DNA of 33,667 nucleotides, taken from NCBI RefSeq assembly GCF_000143415.4, contig NW_003314312.1, forward strand, positions 30,214 through 63,880. The letters run 5' to 3'. Positions 21,699 to 31,113 of the stretch are shown in pieces; position 1 is the stretch's first letter; each line of letters starts with the position of its first letter. Position numbers and translations under genes: made by a program. A model generated the notes under the pieces. It was given only the letters and a program-made list of their open reading frames with translations, did not search any database and was not told the DNA's origin. Source of the DNA: Selaginella moellendorffii (Eukaryota > Streptophyta > Lycopodiopsida > Selaginellales > Selaginellaceae).

Positions 21699-22788
21699 CA
21701 GTGATGGTGGATTTAAAGAAGGGGCTGCTGCGATGGGAGCTGATGAATATGAGCGATGATAGGATTCGTCATGGCCCGTATCTGTCATACTAACTATTGC
21801 CCCGTTGGTGTTGCTAGCCAGGTATTGTCTTCTGAACGTGATATTTTGTTTCTTCTGATGAAGCTTTTCTGTACAATGCGTAGGGGGAAGAGTTGCGTGC
21901 TCGATTTCCCGGAGTACGTTGCTGAGTTGTCTTTGATAATTGGTTGTATCTGGTCATCCTCTGATCACTTCTTATAAATAGGTGAGGGGCCTGCTCGCTC
22001 ATCTTGGCTCTGAAAAGCTCAACGACGTCATTGGAAGAGTCTGTGGACGTATTGCAGGCTCCATTGCCAAAGCTTACGGCGGCCACAGGTTCTGGAACAT
22101 AACGTCAGTGTGCTTTCGAACTATGTCTCACACTTTAGTTTTCTTATTGGCAGCTCAGGCCAATCCTTCGAGTGTCTCTTGACTCCTGGGATGAACATCA
22201 GGCTTATTGGAGAATCTAATGACTACGTTGGCAAGGTGATTTGCTGGCTATGACCTTTCTTTCCTCTTCTGCTTGCAACTATCATTAAAAAGAATGCTGT
22301 GTAGCAGGGAATGGCTGGCGGGGAGCTAGCTATTATTCCACCCGAGATGACCGGCTTCGTGCCTGAGGACGCCACGATAATACATGCCTCTACGGAGCTA
22401 CTGGAAGCCAGTTCTGTGCACGCGGAAAGGCTGGTGAACGATTTGCCGTTCGAAACAGCAGCACGGAGGCTGTTGTCTCTTGAAGCAAATACGTCTTCCG
22501 TCTTTCGTGTTCTCTAATGTTTCAGTGTGGGCGCTGGTATGACCGGTGGCTGGCATATTTCCTGGACGAAGATGACACAGTCTCCCCAAAGGTTTTAAAA
22601 GGTAATGGATCCTCGTTTTTTTCCTCGTTTTTTCGTCTTGCTACGCAGGGCAAGTCTGGGAGCAGCAGAGCAATCCAAGGTCTCCAAAACTGGGACGCTT
22701 TTCTTCCGAAGTTCTGTTCCGCCCAGCGAGGAAGGCACGCGACAGAAGGAACGAAGTGGTATGTTTATCTCCATATCAGCTGAAGATG
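21699..22788 (+). pseudogene. Fd-dependent glutamate synthase pseudogene, C-terminal part
   Basis: The order of blocks matches the C-terminal half of plant ferredoxin-dependent glutamate synthase: [154 protein letters not shown] and VPPSEEGT. The family makes glutamate from glutamine and 2-oxoglutarate in plastids. This copy is dead: stops follow GADEY, about 80 residues are lost between DVIGR and VCGRIAG, bases are missing after EDATI, and the first cysteine ligand of the [3Fe-4S] cluster is Phe (GFVMARIC, normally GCVMARIC). The FMN and cluster region is thus damaged. Introns remain. It starts 95 bp after the zinc-finger stop codon on the same strand. Confidence 0.88.
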
Positions 22789-23934
22789 ATGCAGGTAGCT
22801 AGCGACTTGCCTTGCCGATGCATCTCTTATTGCTGATACTGCTCAATGCTTCAGTGCACACCATTTTGCATGCCTTGTTGGCTTATGGTACCAGGTAATT
22901 AATGTTGCGCAGTCTAGCTTTCTGCTCTTCTCTCATTCTGTGCAATTTGGCCTTTTGTTTTGTTTCCTTCTTTAGTCTAACAGAACTTGAATGTTGGTTT
23001 TCGTAATTCAGCTGGCTCGTGAATCTGGGCCAAAGGCTTGTCAGACGAAGGAGCAAAGGATAGTTTAGGAATGGCGGCGGTAATGTCTGAACATAAAACA
23101 TTTGTTTGTTTTAACTCTCTTGTTCCCCAGCCGAAAATCACGAAAGGTGTCGAAGCTTCTCCACAAAGCAGTCCATGAGAGCGTATACGCTGTATATCAA
23201 GTGCACCTGAGTTACCGACCTGTAAAAGCGTACAGGATGATTTTCTTCAACTTCTTAACTTGATTTGTAGGTTCTTCGGGATCTGAGCATTCCACTGTCA
23301 AGAATTGTGCCTCACTTATTTCTCACGATGGTGTTGCGAAGGCTAATGCAGAGGTGCATTCTATTGTTGTTTTATAACGGTGGAATCAATCAGCATGCCG
23401 GATTACGGAGGTTCCATGGACATTTGTAGGCAAAACCAGCCTGGTTTTATGACTGTTCAAAGGTGGGATGTTCAATGGAAAAAAAAAAAACACTTTTTTT
23501 CCAACCAGTCTCCTCGTGCTCGTAGCAGCTTGCAAGGTTTTAGAAGAGAATCCGCGACGTCTACAAGCATATCACATTTCCCTGGAGAAAAGCCCGCGTC
23601 GTTCCGAGCAAACACACTATGGTAGCTCGGACAGAACAATCCCTTTCTCTCTTAGCAGCAGTCTGGTTCAATCTCGTCCCTGCTGAGAAGGTCTCAGTTT
23701 TCACGTCAATTGCTTTTCGATCACCACACATGAGATCTTCAAGCTACGATCTTGGACTGGAGTGATTTACTTCACAAAAGGAGCACATTGCGTACTCATG
23801 GTTCTTCAATGTCTTGCAGGTCAGCTTCTGGACTGCTTGCTCTCTTTCCGTCAGTCGTTGGAGAGAGTGAAGAAAGAAAAAGGAGAATGGTCTTTAGGCT
23901 AACCCCTTTTAGGGCACCATCCCTTGCATAAAGA
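22789..23934. other. Decayed genic-looking sequence, unrecognised
   Basis: Composition stays gene-like, and a few exon-like runs occur on the plus strand: SRKSRKVSKLLHKAVHES and VYAVYQVHLSYRP (about 23132-23230), then VLRDLSIPLSRIVPHLFLTM (about 23270-23330). They are short, interrupted and unfamiliar. Nothing else can be supported. The last 200 bp precede the F-box gene and probably hold its promoter. Confidence 0.3.
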
Positions 23935-23961
23935 TTGGGTTTTCCTTCGGGTCAGGGCAGA

Positions 23962-25083
23962 ATGGAGCGCCTAACGGAGGATCTCTTGCTCCAGATCTTT
24001 GCGGGCTTGGAGCTTGACGATCTGGGGAGGCTGCGGTGCGTGTGTAGATCCTGGCACAGCGCCATTGCTTCGCAGGGATTCGCCAAGCAATGGAAGAACA
24101 GGGACCAGGTCTGTTGTGTCTTGCGCACCAAGGACAGCATCCACAGAGAAGTGTGGTTCCCGGGCAGCGGCGCAAGAAGATCTACCGGATTGAATCCGGG
24201 GCCTCGTGGGTGTTTCTCCATTGGGGTTTCTTCTTCACACGGCCTGGTTTGCGGATTGCTACCAGAAGAGGGGCGCTACTGGAACACGCCTGACACAGCA
24301 TGGAAGTTTGTGGTAGGAAATCCATTGACAAACAAATGGAGGCGGCTGCCTCCAATCGATATCCCTTCTCGTCCGCTCTCCACCATGGAAAGGATCCATC
24401 TCCAGGCTGATCCGTCCAAAGGTTCCTACAAGCTGGCGATCACCTACAGTGAAGTTGGCAGTGACTACGAAGTGATCTACCAGGCGCGCCAGTATGATTC
24501 AGAGTCGCGGGTTTGGACCTCGGCAGTGCCCTTTATTGGCGAGCACGACGGCGCAAATACGAAGATCGACGGCTCCGTGCTGGGAAGCGCGGGGCTCCAT
24601 TACCCTCCATACTTTCTCATGGCCTACAATCCAGATTCCATGGCCTGGTCTTGTCACAAGCACTTTGCGGGTGATCGCGATCCAACTCCCCTCAATGAAT
24701 CTGTCTACAAGGAGTACAAGCTCCTTGACAGCACCGCCTTATCTGGAGTCTTGAGGTGGAGAGGCAGGAATTTCATGGTGACGCACTCGTTTAGCTGCGT
24801 GGTGCTCTGGGAGCTGGACACTGTGGCAGGAGAGTGGAAGGTTTTGTCAAGCAGGCGGTATAAGGAGCTGTATGGCACGAGGCCGTCGAGAAGGAACTCG
24901 GATATCCAGGCGCTGCTTGTTGGGAGCACAATAGTTTTCTCGGATCGCTACGGGACCCTGTACGTGTATGCGCCGTATGCGTACAACCTCGAGGACTCAA
25001 CTTGGCACTCGTCAGCTTCGAGTGCGGACACGGGCACTGCACTCAGCTGCGCATTCATACCCAGCTTTAACGTCGAGCCATAG
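23962..25083 (+). CDS. F-box protein, single exon, 373 residues
   Basis: The N-terminus (residues 1-45 from MERLTEDLLLQIFAGL) is a clear F-box: LTEDLLLQIFAGLELDDL, then RLRCVCRSWHSAI. F-box proteins bridge a Skp1-Cullin ubiquitin ligase to a substrate. The rest is a WG/W-rich beta-type domain, with repeated blocks such as KFVVGNPLTNKWRRLPP, SRVWTSAVP, DSMAWSCHKHF and LWELDTVAGEWKVLS, consistent with an F-box-associated or kelch-like propeller. An in-frame ATG at 23935 would add nine residues; I prefer 23962 because the F-box starts there and the extra segment (MGFPSGQGR) is not conserved-looking. The gene has no internal stop or intron. The substrate is unknown. It begins the intact right-hand part of the window. 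Confidence 0.85.
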   Translation: MERLTEDLLLQIFAGLELDDLGRLRCVCRSWHSAIASQGFAKQWKNRDQVCCVLRTKDSIHREVWFPGSGARRSTGLNPGPRGCFSIGVSSSHGLVCGLLPEEGRYWNTPDTAWKFVVGNPLTNKWRRLPPIDIPSRPLSTMERIHLQADPSKGSYKLAITYSEVGSDYEVIYQARQYDSESRVWTSAVPFIGEHDGANTKIDGSVLGSAGLHYPPYFLMAYNPDSMAWSCHKHFAGDRDPTPLNESVYKEYKLLDSTALSGVLRWRGRNFMVTHSFSCVVLWELDTVAGEWKVLSSRRYKELYGTRPSRRNSDIQALLVGSTIVFSDRYGTLYVYAPYAYNLEDSTWHSSASSADTGTALSCAFIPSFNVEP

Positions 25084-25584
25084 GAGAATCTCGCGAGCAT
25101 CTTGCGAGAGGTGAGTACTTAGTTTCATAGGAGCGGTACAGGAGCGGTCTAAAGGTGGGATTTTTCCTTGGGCTTTCTTCACTGTTTGCATAACTGGAGA
25201 TTTGCAGTGAGGAACACGTGAAAAACTCTGCGATCCTGCCTGCGCCTGCGCGGAGGTAAGCTCGAAAAGCTAAGCAAGACCGCAGAGCTACGACTCTTAC
25301 CACGCCAAGCTACGACTTGCACAGATTGGTAGCAATAGTGCCCTGACGGACAAAGGAGCGTCGGCTCCTCTGTCAACCGACGCTCAAGGTCTACAACATT
25401 CCACTGCAGAAAAAACATACTCAAGAAAGCAGAGCCGCTGCCGAAGAAACGCTGCGTGGGCGATTTCCTGCCGAGGGAAGAGCTCCCGGGAGAGAATCTG
25501 GATTGAATCGCTCCCGGGACAAAGTTATTGGCTGATCTTTCGTCTCACCACCGAAAATCATTATTTATGTAATGAGAACAGCGA
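25084..25584. other. F-box 3' flank; possible orphan terminal exon at 25410-25506
   Basis: Most of this stretch has no supported gene and includes the probable 3' untranslated region. A possible last exon follows an acceptor CTGCAG at 25409: it reads NILKKAEPLPKKRCVGDFL, PREELPGENLD and a TGA at 25504-25506. The protein-like run with a basic PKKR cluster could belong to a gene whose other exons are lost or unseen. Low certainty. Confidence 0.3.
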
Positions 25585-26022
25585 ATGTACCGTAGAATCT
25601 TTTGCTCGTTTGAAAATTTCTTGTGGTTTACTTCTATCGATTCTGCTGCTGCTCAGGTGAATCTCACGGGAGGCTACTACAGAGGTTGGCGTTCACGATC
25701 ATACTGTAGCTCGGGTTGGCAGAGCTGGATAACGCTCGCGCAGCCATTCGCTGAGGGACCGACTACCTCCGCTCCGCCTTTGTCCCGCCAGCCACCCTCT
25801 GGTCATGGATGCCCACTTGCTGCCACGTCAATCCATCCAAGCCCGGCTGCTGTGGCCTGGAGAATTTGGAAAAACAGGGAAGAAGAAGATGGCCATCCCC
25901 TATGGCTAAATGGTTTGGTGAAGCTGGGAATGTATGGGCAACTGGCCTCAACAGTCGTCAAGGTCCATGAGCTCTGGCACAAGTCTCTCAGTGTTACGGG
26001 GTTAGAAATCTGGTGGTCGTAA
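25585..26022 (+). CDS. Doubtful 145-codon open frame
   Basis: An uninterrupted frame starts MYRRIFCSFENFLWF and ends in LEIWWS. It shows no known motif, signal peptide or repeat, and its amino-acid mixture (many W, S, P, G) is not typical of a folded protein. A plausible splice acceptor (CTGCTGCTCAG) lies at about 25656, so part may be an exon. It could be a relic or chance open frame in GC-rich sequence. Confidence 0.2.
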   Translation: MYRRIFCSFENFLWFTSIDSAAAQVNLTGGYYRGWRSRSYCSSGWQSWITLAQPFAEGPTTSAPPLSRQPPSGHGCPLAATSIHPSPAAVAWRIWKNREEEDGHPLWLNGLVKLGMYGQLASTVVKVHELWHKSLSVTGLEIWWS

Positions 26023-26830
26023 CAAAGAAACAAATTTTCAAGTGAGCACGGATGATGTCACACATGTTGTAGAGACAAGTGATTATGACTAGGTTCACTA
26101 GGGTTTTGCGCAACCCACTCTATTCTCTTGGAGAAAGGTGGGGTTTAACTTTCAAATGAAAATTTCCCTTTAAACATAAAGGAGCTTAAAAGAAAAATAC
26201 AAGAATAGTAAAAGAATCTTGGAAGAGAAAGAGGTGGAATTTAGGTGGCTGGATCTTGAGAAGTTAGCCCAAGAGAAAAAGATTGTCTACGAGAATCGAG
26301 AATCATCTCCAGCACATGAACAGCAAGTATGAAAACAACCAGTTCTTTGTTTCCATGGACCAGCAAGCTATGAAGAAGCTCTAACTGACACATGCAAATG
26401 GAGATCAAAGGCTTAAGGATCTACTTGAGCAGGATCAGCAAATCCAAGAGTGCTGCTTGAAGGATCTTCAAGATTGTGGGCTGAGAATCAGCAGCTTAAG
26501 GAGGACGTCCATAACCAAGAGAAGAAAATGGAGGCAGCTATAGCCAGGATGGAGGAAGAACACGAGGAAGCCGTCTATCCTAGAGAAAAAGATGGAAGAA
26601 ATTCTACAAGGCAAGGATGTTGATTATGGGAGCCAAGGACGCCAAGCAAGGACTTTGCTTGGGAGAAGCTCAGCACTTTGAACATCATCAAGCATTAGCT
26701 ATTAAAGAGAGTTCACTCCAGATATTTTATAGTCGATTCTTAGAGATTCAGCAACTCCCCTGAGAGATTCCACCAAAGGAGCAGTATTTACAAGAAACAA
26801 CTATACATTTTTATTACCCCTTATTTGTAG
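26023..26830 (+). pseudogene. Coiled-coil gene relic in otherwise empty sequence
   Basis: Between about 26170 and 26640 frames interrupted by stops read as Glu/Lys/Gln-rich coiled coil: NIKELKRKIQE, then two stops and a frame change, LEEKEVEFRWLDLEKLAQEK, later NNQFFVSMDQQAMKKL, DQRLKDLLEQDQQIQECC and LEKKMEEILQGKDVDYG. This looks like a dead coiled-coil protein or a transposon gag-like protein; I cannot say which. The flanks (26023-26169 and 26700-26830) show nothing recognisable. Confidence 0.4.
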
Positions 26831-27401
26831 CTAGTGCATTGGTGGAGAAAACACTGGTGGTTGAATGGGAAGGAAAGGGGGAGGCTCAAACAACGGCTGT
26901 GGTGGTGGCGGCGGCGGCGGCGATGGTGGTGGAAACATTGCCAGTGGAGGCGATGGCGGTGGTGGAAACCAGGCATGGAACGGTGAAGGTGGCGGCAGCG
27001 ATGGTGGCGAAAGTGTAAAATGGGGTGGCGATGGCGGTGTGGCCGTTAAGTGCGATGGCGGTGGTGGTGGTGGCTCTGATGTTGGCGGCACCAATGGTGG
27101 CGGCGGACTGTGGTGCTGGTGGTGATTTTTCCTGTGACGCTTCTTCTTGTGATGGTTGCAACTCTGCTGCTCGTGATGAGAAGTAGTGACTATATTTTCG
27201 GTGGGCGCTGTAAGCTCATAGTCTACGAGTCCATGGCCGTGATGACATGGTGGTGGCGGAGGCGGTGGCGGCGGCGCTCGAGCAGAGATTTCTGGCAAGA
27301 GATGATAGTGTAATGAGTTCCCAAAAGAAAATGAACTGCCTATTACCTTGAAATGTGTAGAACAAAACGAGGAGAGTCGCAAGAAGCACTGGCGAAGCCA
27401 T
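26831..27401 (-). CDS. Secreted Pro-rich (extensin-like) protein with a His/Lys-rich patch, 171 residues
   Basis: Exon 1 (27401-27347) encodes a signal peptide, MASPVLLATLLVLFYTFQ. A 55-bp GT-AG intron (27346-27292) leads to exon 2 (27291-26831), in frame, starting EISARA and ending PPMH before TAG. The mature protein has a P9 run, then a hydrophilic HHEQQSCNHHKKKRHRKNHH region (about residues 52-75), then repeated SPPPP, PPSPP and HFTLSPPSLPPP blocks. SPPPP is the hydroxyproline-glycosylation motif of extensins, so a cell-wall location is likely. There are no YXY cross-linking motifs. The same DNA read on the plus strand gives a Gly-rich frame, which is a shadow: only the minus strand has a signal peptide, splice sites and a TATA-like box. 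Confidence 0.75.
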
Positions 27402-27451
27402 TCAGAGCCTTAGAATTCCGGATGTGCTGAATGAATGACGCAATCGCGGTT

Positions 27452-27461
27452 TCTTAAATAC
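27452..27461 (-). promoter_or_regulatory. TATA-like box of the Pro-rich gene
   Basis: The minus strand reads GGTATTTAAGAA, with TATTTAAG about 55 bp before the ATG at 27401. Position and sequence suit a TATA box with a short 5' leader. Confidence 0.5.
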
Positions 27462-27729
27462 CAGATGGCGACTTTGTAACGTTCTTCGCGCGGTAGATTC
27501 CACACAAATGTTCCTCTCGGATCTCATGAACACTGGCTGGGTGTAACGCCTTCTGCGAAAAACAATGGAAGGAAACAAGGAAACGAAAATCACGATATGA
27601 TTGATACATTTCTCTGCCAGTTTCATAAGAACCTGATGAAACTCCACAAGCTTAGATTAGCAGTCCAAAGGAAAGAAGGAAACAAACTTGGCTTACCAAC
27701 AGCACTGAAACTCTGAGAATTTCTCTCCT
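27462..27729. other. Intergenic: promoter of the Pro-rich gene and 3' end of DHDPS
   Basis: No supported gene. Both neighbours are on the minus strand, so this holds the DHDPS 3' untranslated region and the upstream promoter of the Pro-rich gene. An 81-codon frame at 27402-27647 has no recognisable motif. Confidence 0.4.
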
Positions 27730-28899
27730 TCAGTACCTCTCCACGAGAAGAAAATCATCGTCCTTGAGCAGCCGGACTTCCGTGCAGCCAGGGAAATTCT
27801 CGCGTCCAATGCCCTCGACGATCTTCACGAACTCTTGCCTCTTCTCAACGTTGAGAGGAGCATACGGTAGCCGAAAGACCGGCCGGATGAGCCCGAGCTG
27901 CGACAAGGCAGTGTTTAGTCCGATGGGATTCGGCTCCACGAACAGCCAGTTGATCAAAGGCATCAGCTTCTCGTTGCGCTCCTGGTTCTTCCCGGAGAAC
28001 ATGAGCTCGTGCATCAACTTGGGAACCAAGTTGCTCACCACCGAAATCACACCTCGAGCACCGAAGTCCCACCTCGAGTCATGGCACTGATCGTCGTTTC
28101 CACTCCACACCGCAATCCCCTGCTCAGTGTAGTGCTTCACGCGTTCGTTTCCCATACACTCCTTGACACCCAGGAAGTTTGGACTGCTCGCTATCTTCTC
28201 GATCACCGACGGTGGAATGTCTTGGCCAGTTCTTCCGGGAACGTTATAGATCACAGTCGGACCCATAGCGAGCACGCTCTTGAAGTGGAGCAAAAGCCCA
28301 TCCATGGACGTCTTCCCGTAGTAAGGATTGATGTGGAGCGCAGCATGCATGCCCGCCGCAAATCCCTGCTCGGTCGCGTGGATCGCCTCTCGAGTGGAGT
28401 TGCTGCCAGTGTTTCCAATCACTTTTATCTTGTCTCCAAAGCAATTCACCGTGTGGGCGATGAGCATGATGTGCTCGTCCCAGTTCATGAGATGACCCTC
28501 TCCTGTGGTTCCCCCTACGATAAGTCCCTCCACACCGTGATCGACCTGGGTTCTTACCAGTGAATCGTAAGCTTCCAGATCAAACCTTCCATCTGGAAGA
28601 TATGGAGTCTTGATAGCCGAGATGAGCCTCAGCTTCTTCATCTCTTCCACGGGCGTACTGCAAGAAAATATATCAGAGAAACGAATATACAACCCAGAGA
28701 TCTCTCGAAATTCTGGTTACCTGTTCTTGAGCTCGTTGCTACGCATCGGCAATGGTGTGGATTGCATGACAGCCGCCCTGATTTGGAGACAAGCTCTCCT
28801 AGATCCGCAGCGCGCGGCGGATCGCGGCGCTCTTCCCAGCGTGCCGCAGAGCGCAGAGCTCGCCAGCGCCCGGCATTCTTGCGTCCGGATCTCCGGCAT
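27730..28899 (-). CDS. dapA: 4-hydroxy-tetrahydrodipicolinate synthase (DHDPS), plastid precursor, 368 residues
   Basis: The enzyme condenses pyruvate with aspartate semialdehyde, the first step of the lysine branch, in plastids. Exon 1 (28899-28721) gives a Ser/Arg/Ala-rich transit-like peptide beginning [15 protein letters not shown]; a 63-bp intron (28720-28658) joins AG|T in frame to exon 2 (28657-27730). The TIM-barrel domain starts near residue 67. It shows GGTTGEG (108-114), the active-site Tyr in YNVPGRTG (Tyr197) and the Schiff-base Lys in GVKECMG (Lys225). [22 protein letters not shown] and [14 protein letters not shown] are typical of plant DHDPS, as is the length (about 365). Trp119 (NWDEHIML) lies in the region linked to lysine feedback in plants, so feedback control is likely. 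No break is visible. It faces the PPR gene across 87 bp. Confidence 0.95.
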
Positions 28900-28986
28900 T
28901 GCGATGGAAGCCTCCGCTCGCCCTCGCCCTATTCTTTTTAGGGTTCTTCCCAATGCGATGGATCGATACGCGATGAATCCAGGGGA
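28900..28986. promoter_or_regulatory. Shared 87-bp divergent promoter/leader of DHDPS and the PPR gene
   Basis: Only 87 bp separate the DHDPS ATG (28899, minus) from the PPR ATG (28987, plus). The spacer has a telo-box-like TTTTAGGGTT at 28937-28946 (AACCCTAAAA on the minus strand), an element common before plant translation and organelle genes. Transcription start sites of one or both genes probably lie inside the other's transcribed region. No TATA box is seen. Confidence 0.5.
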
Positions 28987-31113
28987 ATGCGCGCTCCAGC
29001 TCCAAAATGTAAGATCTCCGCCGCGAAATGTCTCCTCCTGGATCGCAGCTGCTCGTTCGAGCGGCAGCAGAATCGACTGGATTCGCAGCGACCGGACGTC
29101 TTCCTCTTGCTGGCCGGATTGAAGGCCTGTGGCAGCACCAGAGATCTCGACAGCGGCAAAAGAATCCACAGCGATGCGATCGAAGCTGGATTCCACGCCA
29201 CGAACTATGTGATGAACAGTCTTGTCCACATGTACGCCAAGTGTGAGAGCATGGAGCTCTCTCGCCAGATCTTTGACACGATGGATCATCGTACAGTGGT
29301 TTCTTGGAATTCCTTGATCCTGGGATACGCGGCAAACGGCCAAGGTAGCACGGCGCTGGATCTTTTCCACAGCATGGAGCGAGAAGATGGATCGAGCTCT
29401 CCGAATTCGCGGACTTTCGTGGCTGTTCTTACGGCTTGCTCGAGTTTGGCATCGAGAGAAGAGCCGAAAGTTATGGACGGGAAGTTTGTGAGACTGGGAT
29501 CTCTGGAGAAAGGCCGGATGATCCACTCGCAAGCCAGGAAGAATGGCTGCGACTCGGACACTTTCGTCTCCAACAGCTTGATCGACATGTACTCCAAGTG
29601 TGGAAGCGTGGTGGAAGCTCGACAGATCTTCGACGTGATGCTCCATCGCTCCATCGTCTCGTGGAACTCTATGATGCTGGGATACGTCGAGAATGGCGAG
29701 CCCGAGCAAGCTCTTGGACTGTTCTCTCGATTGGAGCGTCAAGGTGGCGGTGTTCTTCCGGACGCTCGGACTCTAGTCGCCGGCTTGATGGCTTGCTCGA
29801 GCTTGGCCAAGCGAGCTGGCGACGACACACTCGAGAAGATCTTGGAAAAGGGGGTGGAGCTCCACTGGAGAGCCAAGCAGCTTGGTTACGAGTCACAGCT
29901 CTTCGTCGCCAACACTCTGATCGACATGTACTCGAAGTGTGGGAGCCTGGAGAAGGCAAAGCTGGTCTTCGATTCCATGCCTGCTCGAGACGTCGTCTCC
30001 TGGAACACGCTACTGCTGGGATTCTCCGAGAGTGGCGACGATCAAAAGATGGTGCTCGAGCACTTCCAGCAAATGCAAGCCGAGAGGTTCGCTCCAAACT
30101 CTCGGACCTTCGTTGCCGTGATCGGTGCCTGCTCGGCTCTGGCAGCAGCGCAGTCGAAGAAGAAAGCTAGAGCTAGGGACGAAGAAGAAGCTTGGCTGGA
30201 CAAGGGAGTGGCAATCCATGGCCAAGCAGTGATCGCTGGCTGCGACACAGACCTCTTCGTTGCGAGCTCCCTGGTGGACATGTACGCCAAGTGTGGCTCC
30301 ATGGAGCTCGCTCGCAAAGTCTTCGACTCCATGCCTCGCCACGACACAGTCTCGTGGAACACACTCATCCTGGGATACGGTGACAACGGCGAGAGCCACT
30401 CCGCTCTAGAATCCTTCGCTCGAATGCGGCGAGAAGGTACTTCCACTCCAGACAGTCTAACTTTCGTCTCGGCTCTCAATGCTTGCAGCAAGCTCTCGGC
30501 TATGGAGATGGGCAGAACGATCCACGCCGACGTCCACCGCTATGGCCAGGAAGCCGAAGTTCTCATCACGAACGCCCTGGTGGATTTCTACGGGAGCTGT
30601 GGATGCACCGCGCACGCCGCTAGAGTCTTCTACTCGGCTTTCACCACCGACTTGGTCACTTTCAGCTCGATCATCGCGTGTTACAGCCGGGGTGGGGACT
30701 GCCACCGAGTGTTTTCCAGCTTCCGCGAGATGATCGAGCAGAAGCTCCGGCCAGACGCCATGACTTTCTCGTCGATCCTCAGTGCCTGTAGCCACGCCGG
30801 TCTCGTCGAGCAGGGGGAGTACTACTTCGAGGCCATGAGCCGCGTGTACCAAGTCGCCCCCGACATGGATCACTACCACTGCTTGATCGATCTTCTCGGG
30901 AGGGCCAACCGGATCGACGAGGCGCTCGAGCTCGCGAGAAAGATGCCTTTCCAGCCGAATTCCCTGACCTGGACGACGCTGCTGAGCGCCGCAACCAAGT
31001 GGAAGAACGAGAGCGTGGGGAAGGTAGCGTTTGACGCACTGGCCAGCTTTGGTGGCGAATCCTCCGCGACGTACTCTTTGCTGGCAAATATTTTCACGTT
31101 TAACAAGAAGTAG
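28987..31113 (+). CDS. Pentatricopeptide repeat protein, PLS class with E-type end, 708 residues
   Basis: A single exon encodes arrays of P, L and S motifs, marked by repeated NSLVHMYAKCESMELSRQIF, VSWNSLILGYAANG and TFVAVLTACSSLA types. Such proteins bind organellar RNA one base per motif and serve in editing, splicing or stability. The C-terminus (PNSLTWTTLLSAATKWKNES to SATYSLLANIF) is an E-type motif, then NKK stop; there is no DYW deaminase domain, so if it is an editing factor it would need a partner. The frame is open from 28942, but the first ATG is 28987; the leader (MRAPAPKCKISAAKC) is Arg/Lys/Ala-rich and could target an organelle. Three L motifs carry insertions of about 10-20 residues at the same inter-helix turn. 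A GTAAG at 28999 looks like a donor, but no acceptor restores the frame, so I call it intronless. Confidence 0.93.
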   Translation: MRAPAPKCKISAAKCLLLDRSCSFERQQNRLDSQRPDVFLLLAGLKACGSTRDLDSGKRIHSDAIEAGFHATNYVMNSLVHMYAKCESMELSRQIFDTMDHRTVVSWNSLILGYAANGQGSTALDLFHSMEREDGSSSPNSRTFVAVLTACSSLASREEPKVMDGKFVRLGSLEKGRMIHSQARKNGCDSDTFVSNSLIDMYSKCGSVVEARQIFDVMLHRSIVSWNSMMLGYVENGEPEQALGLFSRLERQGGGVLPDARTLVAGLMACSSLAKRAGDDTLEKILEKGVELHWRAKQLGYESQLFVANTLIDMYSKCGSLEKAKLVFDSMPARDVVSWNTLLLGFSESGDDQKMVLEHFQQMQAERFAPNSRTFVAVIGACSALAAAQSKKKARARDEEEAWLDKGVAIHGQAVIAGCDTDLFVASSLVDMYAKCGSMELARKVFDSMPRHDTVSWNTLILGYGDNGESHSALESFARMRREGTSTPDSLTFVSALNACSKLSAMEMGRTIHADVHRYGQEAEVLITNALVDFYGSCGCTAHAARVFYSAFTTDLVTFSSIIACYSRGGDCHRVFSSFREMIEQKLRPDAMTFSSILSACSHAGLVEQGEYYFEAMSRVYQVAPDMDHYHCLIDLLGRANRIDEALELARKMPFQPNSLTWTTLLSAATKWKNESVGKVAFDALASFGGESSATYSLLANIFTFNKK

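Noticed and set aside
26865-27125. Plus-strand Gly-rich protein frame
   Set aside because: It mirrors the Pro-rich gene on the minus strand, which has a signal peptide, an intron with matching phase and a TATA-like box.
28999-29048. Possible intron (GTAAG...CGCAG) at the start of the PPR gene
   Set aside because: Splicing it would not bring any upstream ATG into the PPR frame, and the unspliced frame is open from 28942.
28717-29742. 341-codon minus-strand frame overlapping the PPR gene
   Set aside because: Only its last ~60 codons are real (DHDPS exon 1); the rest is the antisense shadow of PPR coding sequence.
29436-30170. 244-codon plus-strand frame inside the PPR gene
   Set aside because: Shifted frame of the PPR repeats, with Arg/Ser-rich composition and no motif.
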